Below, piece by piece: positions 56,013-64,000 of a stretch of DNA of 64,000 bases. Origin of the DNA: Annona cherimola (Eukaryota; Streptophyta; Magnoliopsida; Magnoliales; Annonaceae); NCBI GenBank assembly GCA_030490835.1, contig CM059975.1:28924133-28988132 (forward strand), written 5' to 3'. Below the pieces are notes generated by a model. That model saw nothing but the letters and a program-made list of their open reading frames with translations, made no database searches and was not told where the DNA came from. Position 1 is the first letter of the stretch, and every line of letters starts with the position of its first letter. A program made the position numbers and the translations under genes.

Positions 56013-56712
56013 TAGGGCTGCAACTTGGGCCGGGTTGAGCCCGAATCCGATTTTGAACATTATTGAAACTCGCTTTTTTGTAACCTGAACCTGAAGAATC
56101 CGATTTGTAAATATGATAGGGTTAGGGTTCAAGTGAACCTGAACCTGAATAACTCGAACTCGATTTTCCATTTTTTATTTATTATAAAATATATTATACA
56201 CATACAATTTAAACAATATTTCTTTATATTCTTCATATTTTATGTTATTATATTTATATTTGAATATATGTTTGGCATATTGTAATTTTATTATAAATAA
56301 AGTATATTATTTTCATTTATATTTATTTTTTATTTCTATCATTTACTTTTATACTCATTAATTTTCTTCCTTTATCTTATTTTTGATGTTAAATTTTTTC
56401 TAAAAATATTCTTTATATTACTATTTTTTTTAAAAAATATGTAGTTTTATTATATATTATTATGTTTAGTTACATGATTTGTTATTATTATTTATTTATA
56501 TGAAATTTTAAACTTATCGCTTTTAAATCAAATATAAATTCATCAACATAAATTTCAACCCGAAACTCAACCCGAACCCGATTTTCAAAAATAGGGTTAA
56601 GGTTTAAGTCTTACAAATAGAGTAAGGGTTAGGATTAGAGTTGATGTTTTACAAATAGGGTTAAGGTTAGGGTCGAGGTGAACTCGAGTTTCATGAGCCC
56701 GAGTTGCACCCC
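56013..56712. mobile_element. hAT-like non-autonomous element, right end uncertain
   Basis: Starts TAGGGCTGCAACTTGGGC and ends, inverted, TGGGGTGCAACTCGGGC, with GAACCTGAACCTGAA / GGGTTAAGGTTAGGG subterminal words around an AT-rich middle. No 8-bp duplication found. Confidence 0.5.
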
Positions 56713-56721
56713 AACTCAAAA

Positions 56722-56957
56722 TTGTTTACTCTCCACAATTATTATATTTTTAATTATTTCTTCATTTTTCTTGTACAACTATCATACTTTTCAATCATTT
56801 TTACATAACTACTCATACATCTGATCTATCTATTTTAATTTTATTTTCTTTAGATCTCATCAATACGTTTATCATATTATATCATTTTCTTCCATTTTAA
56901 AAATTTTTATAAGGAAATTTTTTATCAAAAATTTTATCACTTCTTAAACCTACCCCA
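56722..56957 (+). repeat. Tourist-like MITE (family T), left end lost
   Basis: GTTTACTCTCCACAATTATT through CTCATCAATACGTTTATCAT to AAACCTACCCC. Confidence 0.65.
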
Positions 56958-58249
56958 AATGCAATATACAGTCATTTGCAACAAAAACTTAAATAACTAC
57001 ATTAAATATTAATTTCAGCTACAAATAAAGTAAAAATTAGTTGTATTTGAGCAAATATCACCACTCTTAAGTAGTAATTATATGTACCATAAAAAAGTAG
57101 TAACGTATACGTAGTTAAATATCATATGCAACTAAATCAATGGATGTAATCCAGAAAATATTAATTAATGTTATATGCACAAAAAATTAGCTGTCTTTAC
57201 TGAAATTTTTTTGTGGTGAAATGTGTAAGATTTGAGATTATTTTGGCAGTTTTTATTAGATCAGAACCAACCATATCATTCAACTTATTTGTTTACCGTC
57301 TAAGTAAAACTAGTTTTAAAAGGATATTTATTCAGGGTCGGCCATACCAGTCACATGATTTGACATTATTTTGCGTGGCTCACCTAAATATTCAACCAAG
57401 ATGATTTTAATATTAAATATATAAAATTAAATTATATAGCAAGTTCTGATTAAGAAACCAGACCGACATCAAATGGCCGCTTATATTGAAAATTTTTGTG
57501 AGCTAGCGACTTCATAGTTCGTTAAAAATTAATTTGATTAAATATTTATATAAAGAAGAAAATAGATATTGATACGGAATTGCTTCAAAACACTTTTTAA
57601 AAAAAATTCTGGCACACAAATTTTCATTTTAGATATAGTTCTTATATTTGGACTAAACAATGCATTCCTGCTTAGTTTAATAACAGCTATTATAACGCGT
57701 GAAAAATATGAGAAATTAATTAAGGTTCAGCGGTTCAAATTGGTTTCATTGAACAAGCACCCAATAAAATTTATTTGAATACTTTGAATGAGAGTTGTAC
57801 ACGAATGGATATATATATATAGCTCATTTTTAACGTATATCTTCATGATTTGAATAGTATACAATGCACTTAAATGCAACTTGACAATAAAAGCAGTGCA
57901 CCTCCGTGCAGTAGGTTAGGGTTCATATTCCCTTGACTCCAGCTTTATGGAGCTTTCACCTTTCATTTATTTGGGAACTTTGGTCTCTCAGTTTAATTAA
58001 TGGGTTTGTTTTCCCCAAAGTCCATATATATATATAGCTTGTTGTCTCCGTTTATAAATTGTAAGAATGTCTCAATGCTAAAATTGTAATAAATATTGAG
58101 ATGGTTGTAAATGTAATTTAACTTAAAGTTGTAAAATCTGTAAAGCTAATTGTAAGATTTGAAACGTTAGTATGAACTTACAAACACAAATATATCTAAT
58201 AGATTTTAATATATATAGATTTTAATATATATTTTTTAAAGGGCTCCGG
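56958..58249. other. Gene-free stretch
   Basis: Frames of 63 and 69 codons (57213-57404, 57569-57778) show no known protein and are judged chance. (TA)n runs at about 57811 and 58026. Confidence 0.4.
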
Positions 58250-58735
58250 AAGTGGAGCCGTGTAACCTCTTCAATTTTTATGAATGTTATCTTGCATGGG
58301 AAATCTAATTCATTCATTATATTTAACATCGTTTGTTTATTTAGTAGTTAAGTTTCATTTTAATCAAGTATGTTTATGGGCTATATTTGTTGAAAAATAT
58401 ATATTTGTATGTAAATTATAAAAAAAGCGCTTAGATCTATTTATACATGTATTAAAATATAATAATTATAGAATAATTTATCTAACTAGAAATGATATTT
58501 TAAACAGTTTAGATGTTAAAAATACAACTTTAAAATTAATATTTAACATTAAACTATTTTATTACGTTGATTTACAATGAAACTTATGCACAATGATATT
58601 AGACGAATAAAAATGCTTCTAAAATAATATAATTGATGTTAACCATAACGGATGGAGTGTATTTTCCCTAAACCATCAAAATATTAAAGACAAAGACAGT
58701 TACATTCAAAAGAAATTTCATAGAGGCAGACTGTT
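58250..58735 (+). repeat. Family B element
   Basis: GTGGAGCCGTGTAACCTCTT, AATTCATTCATTATATTTAA, AAGTATGTTTATGGGCTATA and AAACTATTTTATTACGTTGA, ending AAATTTCATAGAGGCAG. Confidence 0.75.
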
Positions 58736-59045
58736 TTTAAAAAATCTAAGTTGGAGCTGAAGCTCCATGCAATTGTTACGAAATAGGTCTGATCCCAAGT
58801 CCCAACATTGGCAATCTTTTAAATGTAATAATAATACACGGGTCATATCTCCGTGTCCTGGTAAGACCAAGCTAAGATCGGGCGTCCGTGCGTGAGACTG
58901 AAGACTCCCAAAACCACGCGAGTGGGCCGTGCCTGATACGTACTGTCAAACTATCGTCAAAGACGTTCGATCATGGGAGCGAGACGGCAACGTCTAGGAA
59001 GGCTGGCAGAAATTCCCATCATCCCGCATTGACACCCCCTCCGAA

Positions 59046-59645
59046 CCGGAGTAGAACAACAGCTCAAACCCATGTGCTGACACACAGTGTGGGGCATGCA
59101 TATGAAAGAGAGGGTGGAGGGTACTATATAGAGAGAGATTCCCATCCGGATTAGAACAACAGCTCAAACCCCATGTGCCGACACACAGAATGGGACGTGC
59201 GTGTGAAAGAGAGGGTGGAGGGTATTATACCGAAAGAAAAATTCTCATCCAATTTTAACCGGATTAGAACAACAGCGTGGGGCATACATATGAAAGATAG
59301 GGTGGACGGTATTATAGAGAGAGAGATTTCCATACCATTCGAACCAGATTAGAACAACAGCTCAAACCCCATGTGTTGACCCAATGAATATGAAAGAGAG
59401 GGTGGAGGGTATTATACGGAGAGAAAAATTCTCATCCGATTTGAACCGGATTAGAACATTTGCATGGGGGATACATAGGAAAGAGAGGGTGGAGGGAATT
59501 ATAGAGAGAGAGATTCCCGTCCCATTTGAACCGGATTAAAACAACAACTCAAACCCCATGTGCTGACACACAGCATGGGGCATGCATATGAAAGAGGGTG
59601 GGGCATGCATGTGAGGAGAGAGAGAGAGAGGGAGAGAGGGAGGAT
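59046..59645. repeat. Minisatellite of about six 85-110 bp units
   Basis: Units start near 59046, 59149, 59260, 59346, 59447 and 59532. Each has GGATTAGAACAACAGCTCAA, CCCATGTGCTGACACACAG, GGGGCATGCATATGAAAGAG, GGGTGGAGGGTATTATA and GAGAGAGATTCCCATCC, with losses in some. The last unit decays into a (GA)n run. Confidence 0.9.
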
Positions 59646-59856
59646 GGAGGGGGCATGGGAACATTTCAAACCTCAAGTTTTTATAATCATCTCAGCGATT
59701 TGACTATGCATGGTAGATTTCATTGATTAATCTTTATCATAGCTAGAGGGATAGAAATATTCAAGAATTGATGTGATACCCTTCCAAACTCACCTTGGTA
59801 TGCATATAATGGAATGTATTTATCAATTTGGTAGTCCGGACTCAAGATTTTGCTAA

Positions 59857-60136
59857 GGGTGTGTTTGGGAATAGATAAAATTTTTGATAAAAAAGTTTTA
59901 GAGAGTAAAAGTTGTCAAATGATGTGATACGATAGGAGGACGATGAGGAGTAAAGAGAATAAAGTTAAAATAGATAGGTTAGTTGTATATGTAATTGTGT
60001 AGAAATGATTGAAAAGTAGGGTAGTTGTATAGGAAAATGTGAAAAAATGATTTAAAAATATAGTAGTTATGGAGAAAGAAAAGTTTTAGATTGAAAAGTT
60101 TTAAGATAACATTTTATACTCAATGCCAAACACACC
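59857..60136 (-). repeat. Tourist-like MITE (family T), complete
   Basis: GGGTGTGTTTGGGAATAG...ATGCCAAACACACC, TAA on the left. 280 bp. Confidence 0.9.
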
Positions 60137-60916
60137 AGTCTACTCTAAAAAAAGCAACAACTTTAGCTAAGTCCAATTGTAGTTATGTTGTGACATATTA
60201 GGTCTATCATGAAATATCTCCTTACCAATTTGAGGCTAGGATTTCATATAGTATGCCTTAATCTACAAAGCTTTGCTTTTATGTGATTGTCGCTGATAGG
60301 ATCTCAAGAAATTTACTTTTTTTTTTGTTTTTTATATGAAACAAGAAAGTTACTTTTGCCACTTTTTTCAAATTCATACTTCCTTGTCTCTTCATGCTTC
60401 ATTTGTCACATCCAACTTATTAAGTATAGTCACTAAGTTAACCCAACTCATTAAGCCAAGTTGTTAAGTTCACTCACCAAGTATAACCTAATTAACCTGG
60501 CCTTATGCTTTCTAAGTTTCTTATATGCAAATAAAAGAATTGAGCTAATTTACCTCACTTAGTTATGTTATCAAGTTGAACTTGATCAACTTAATCTCAC
60601 TCTTTTTAAGTTTTTAATTGGGAATTAAGAAAATTAAGTTAATTCAAACTCATTGAGTAACTCATCAAGTTAAATTTAGTCAATCCGGTCTTACCCACAA
60701 AATGATTTAATTTAGATACCAATTTCAAAGCTATTAATTTAGCATTTATGCTATTGAAAACATCCTTCTCATATAGATAAATAATTCTATAAATTATTTT
60801 AACATTGTAATACATTTTTTGATAAATCTAAGCAATTTTCATATTTATATATAATCATAAATATTTTTTAAGCCACTAAGACCCAGTTAAAAATATATTG
60901 AAGTAATTTCTCATAT
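60137..60916. other. Gene-free stretch
   Basis: Words like AAGTTGTTAAGTTCACTCA and CAAGTTGAACTTGATCAACT recur loosely between 60410 and 60690. A worn family B piece (AGATAAATAATTCTATAAAT) is near 60770-60870. Confidence 0.4.
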
Positions 60917-61181
60917 AGTGTGTTTGGAAATGAGAAGAAAATATCAAACTTTAGTTTTCGCTTTCTTAATTATTCTATTTTAAAATTATTTATTCATATT
61001 TTCCTATATAACTATCCTATTTTTCTACACGACTACCCATAGAATTAACCTAGTTATTTTAACCTTATTTTCTTTATACTTTATCATTACTCCGATCATA
61101 TCATATTATTTTCTACTAATTTAAAAACTTTTATACCAAAATTTTTTTATTCAAAAGTTTTATCAGTTCCTAAACATACCC
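60917..61181 (+). repeat. Tourist-like MITE (family T)
   Basis: GTGTGTTTGGAAATGAG...TCCTAAACATACCC flanked by ATA. Diverged inside. Confidence 0.75.
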
Positions 61182-61189
61182 ATAGTATT

Positions 61190-62058
61190 GAAACAAATTA
61201 AAGATGTTAAACTAACTGAATGAATAAAATTTTGGTTTAATTATGAAGATGGGCCCACAAAGAGACACTTTAAAATTTTCAATGATAATACAATGATAGT
61301 ATTATCATTGAAGTATTTCCTATAAACAACTTTAGTCCTCAATTTTCTTTGTTTAACATTTAATAGTGTAAAAAAAATTTACATTGGGCATTTAATTTGT
61401 TAGACCATAGGATCTGAAAATTTATTAAATATCTTAACTTTAAATAACATGGATTATAATATTTTTATTTGTTAAAATCAGCATATATCGATGGAATTTC
61501 TTTGATGGTTTAATAGATTAATCTCTTAGATTCAAGTCATTAATTATGTTTGTATATTTATTTAAGTAAGAATTCATATCAAACTTATAAATGTTTTCAT
61601 TGGCTATATATACAATTAAATCACTTAAAAGCGACGGCTCCAACATTTTCAAATGTTCACATTTAAACTTAAAAAGCGAATTCTCCAAACCTTTCAAATG
61701 TTCACATTAAACTTGGTTTTACTTTTTTTTTTTTGATATTTATACACCATGACATCTTGATATTACAATGTGACACATTTTACTACCTTCACAAAATAGA
61801 AGAAAATTTTTACTATACCCCCACACCCAGGAAAATTCTAAAAATCTCCTGCTGTGAGGGACTAAATTATAAAACCCTCATATAGGAGACTAAATTATAA
61901 AAATCTCTCATGCAACGGAGGGAAAGAACAAGGGTGGGCTGAATTTCAACCCCATTGGTTACCACAAGGCCGGTGGCTGGTTTTACTTTTTTTTTTTTTT
62001 TTTTTGTATTTATGGTAAATAAGGTATCTCATTAAAAAACCATGTCTCTTGCTAATAT
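61190..62058. other. Gene-free stretch
   Basis: The repeat GGGACTAAATTATAAAACCC / GGAGACTAAATTATAAAAAT (61857-61902) is of a kind common in plant retroelements. Long T runs near 61722 and 61988. No gene. Confidence 0.4.
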
Positions 62059-62130
62059 GGGCATAGTTAATTGGGTAAAGTCCTAACCTCGTGTTCAGGA
62101 GGTTGGAGTTTCAATCCCATTAAGGGAGTT
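62059..62130 (+). repeat. tRNA-derived SINE-like fragment
   Basis: GGGCATAGTTAATTGGGTAA (A-box-like TAGTTAATTGG) and GGAGTTTCAATCCCATT (B-box-like GTTTCAATCC) at tRNA spacing. The tRNA fold is not complete, so this is not a tRNA gene. Tail not defined. Confidence 0.5.
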
Positions 62131-62492
62131 TTGTGTCTTTCGTTTGAAAAACATTGATCTTTTTCCCTACTGACGTTTGTCGGTTCTTATCAGCTATATT
62201 CTGAATCATTTGTTTGATTAGAAAACCAAATTACATCCAAACGAAAAATGTGCACGACTCCATGTAGAATGTGTCTAAAACATTCCTTCTATGTGGATGA
62301 ATAACTTTGAATCTACAGATGGAGTCAAAACATTTTTTCGATGTCAATGAATAATTTTGTAAACTATTATAATCTTATTTTAAGAAGGCACACTCCAAAA
62401 ACGGTTTCCATTTAATTTCCATATAAGAGAATAATCCATTGAGTGAGTCAATTCCTTAGTTCATTTAGATAAGCTTCCCTGTATATATATAA

Positions 62493-62785
62493 GATGAGTG
62501 ATCCTGTTAGTATAGGCTAAGCAAATGCTCCACTTAGCTCACCTCAAAAAATTCATTTATAATAATTTTTTATTTTTTCTTCATTAACTTATTTATCTAA
62601 GTGTATTTAACAGTTTTTCCATTTTTGAATATGTGTATATTTTTTTTAAGATTTTTATAACTTGGTTTATATGTTAAATACACTTAGATAAACAAGTGTA
62701 TAAAGAAAAAAAATTTATTATAAATGAGTTTCTTGAGGTAGGTTAGCAAAACATTTACTTCTCCCGGCTAACAGGATTATTCCTC
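62493..62785. repeat. Family M (Mutator-type) foldback MITE, complete
   Basis: GATGAGTGATCCTGTTAG... / ...CTAACAGGATTATTCCTC with TATATATAA at 62484-62492 and 62786-62794. 293 bp; same family as 26657-27055. Confidence 0.8.
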
Positions 62786-62794
62786 TATATATAA

Positions 62795-63217
62795 AGAGGG
62801 GTGATTTGGTTAAACCCGACTGTGTTTAAAAATCTCAGCTACTGTGTTTATGAAAATACCATTATGTTTAAAAATCTGAAAAAAATACTTAAATTCATCA
62901 AAAAAAAAAAAATGCTAAGTCATGCAACGCTGGCACACGCTGACTTGTAATCTTTTATCATAGAAAATAATTCAGGTCCACAAAACGCGGTTGGAAATTT
63001 AAATAAGTGACGATATATTCTAACTAAAACGAATCATATCATCTGAAAATTCTTCTCGATGCCAACTGCAAATTACAAGAAATTTTAATATCATGAATTC
63101 TGCCAATCTCTGTAAGCTTTCAAATCTAAACCCCAAGTGACAGCACGCAGATCCGAAGAGAATACAAATACCAAAGATCAACAATCCAAAATTTCTGATG
63201 CAATTCAATTAATTTCT
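62795..63217. other. 3' flank of the third CML gene
   Basis: No feature recognised apart from AT-rich runs. It should hold the gene's 3' untranslated region. Confidence 0.4.
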
Positions 63218-63712
63218 TCATACGGCCATCATGCGTCGAAACTCTTCGAAGCTCAGCACGCCATCTCCGTTGAGATCGAAACGACAAATCATGGCCTGAC
63301 ACTCATCGATGGTTTTCGACTCCCCGAGCCGGCCCAGCATCTGCTTCAGGCTCCGAGGCGTGATGCAACCACAGCCGTCCATCTCGTACATGGCGAACGC
63401 TTCCTTCAGATCCTTCTCTTCCTCTTCTTCCCCACCGCCTTCCTCCATCACCCTCACAAAATCCTCGTACCCCACCAGCCCATCCCCATCCCAGTCCAGC
63501 GACTCCACTATCTCCTCCGCCTCCTCCTCCGTCAGCTCCTCCCCCATCACTCTCATCCCCCTCCGTAGCTCCCCGGCCGATATCTTCCCATCCCCATCCT
63601 CATCGAGATTCCGAAAAACACGCTCGATTCTCCACCGGCATCCTTCTCCTGCCAATAGCCCTTGAGCGGAAGTAGCAGTGGCGCCATGGGAATGGGATGA
63701 TTTCTGCTCCAT
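63218..63712 (-). CDS. Calmodulin-like EF-hand protein, diverged member of the same clade
   Basis: A 164-residue intronless gene. The first in-frame ATG is at 63712 (MEQKSSHSHGATATS); an earlier in-frame GTG at 63724 was not used. EF loops: 37-48 DEDGDGKISAGE, 73-84 DWDGDGLVGYED and 146-157 [12 protein letters not shown]. Hand three (110-121, EMDGCGCITPRS) lacks calcium ligands. An acidic Gly/Glu linker (EEGGGEEEEEK, about 91-100) joins the two halves. The C-terminal SLKQMLGRLGESKTIDECQA closely matches the two genes at 39 and 45 kb, but the N-terminus lacks their FSKLCRKL motif. Likely a calcium sensor; partner unknown. It is an older duplicate, same strand. Confidence 0.92.
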   Translation of the reverse strand: MEQKSSHSHGATATSAQGLLAGEGCRWRIERVFRNLDEDGDGKISAGELRRGMRVMGEELTEEEAEEIVESLDWDGDGLVGYEDFVRVMEEGGGEEEEEKDLKEAFAMYEMDGCGCITPRSLKQMLGRLGESKTIDECQAMICRFDLNGDGVLSFEEFRRMMAV

Positions 63713-63820
63713 CCTCTCATGCACGTACCTACGTTGCTCTCTGCAACATTATTCATATATCCAGCAACGAATTGAAAACGCTGGCTGCTATCGGTTGCTA
63801 ATTCCCAATGCCGTTTTGGT

Positions 63821-63827
63821 TTATATA
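63821..63827 (-). promoter_or_regulatory. TATA box of the third CML gene
   Basis: TATATAA (in GTATATAAACC) on the minus strand, 109-115 bases upstream of the ATG at 63712. Confidence 0.7.
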
Positions 63828-64000
63828 CAAGCGATTCCGGTGATTTCTTCAACTGGGTCATCTTCAATTTGCAGAATATCGAGGAAGAAAGACAGAACGA
63901 AACAACAGGGAAATTTCCAGCGTGTAATTTAAAGCCGTATACGCTTCAAAAGAAGACTAGCTGTCGTAGATACATACATATGCCGACTATAAGGAATTAA

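Noticed and set aside
63309..63665. Ser-rich plus-strand frame opposite the third CML
   Set aside because: Antisense of the Glu/Asp-rich EF-hand coding sequence.

Overview
The window is nuclear DNA of a flowering plant. It is strongly AT-rich, has spliced genes with GT-AG introns, and carries angiosperm gene families (stromal processing peptidase, CML37/38/39-type calmodulin-like proteins) together with plant transposons and an endogenous pararetrovirus. The species cannot be fixed from the sequence. No bacterial genes, rRNA, true tRNA gene or CRISPR array was seen.

Layout. 1.6-6.4 kb: the 5' four coding exons (minus strand) of a chloroplast stromal processing peptidase gene; its remaining exons are not seen and would lie left of the window if present. 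6.7-12.4 kb: a dense nest of miniature elements. 12.4-24.4 kb: a scrambled, decayed caulimovirid (endogenous pararetrovirus) locus flanked by 1.46-kb direct repeats, itself hit by two Tourist-type MITEs and one long solo LTR. 24.4-38.9 kb: gene-poor repeats, a fresh 770-bp tandem duplication (30.7-32.2 kb) and an LRR gene relic (35.8 kb). 39.2 and 45.7 kb: two tandemly duplicated, intronless CML38-like EF-hand genes (minus strand), separated by MITEs and a 5'-truncated LINE. 46.7-62.8 kb: hAT-like elements, a non-autonomous LTR retrotransposon, LINE relics, MITEs and a minisatellite. 63.2 kb: a third, more diverged CML gene of the same clade (minus strand).

Most of the window is repeats, in four recurring kinds. 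(T) A Tourist-like PIF/Harbinger MITE of about 270-290 bp with ends GGGTGTGTTTGG and 3-bp TAA/TTA target duplications, over 20 copies. (A) A roughly 350-bp foldback found in or beside (TA)n tracts. (B) A roughly 480-bp element with GCTTCTATG-like ends. (M) Foldback MITEs with 9-12 bp target duplications, as in Mutator-like elements. Several are nested, which gives relative ages.

How the genes relate: the peptidase works in chloroplast protein import and the CMLs in calcium signalling. The three CMLs are one local family expanded by duplication. Nothing suggests a multi-gene pathway.
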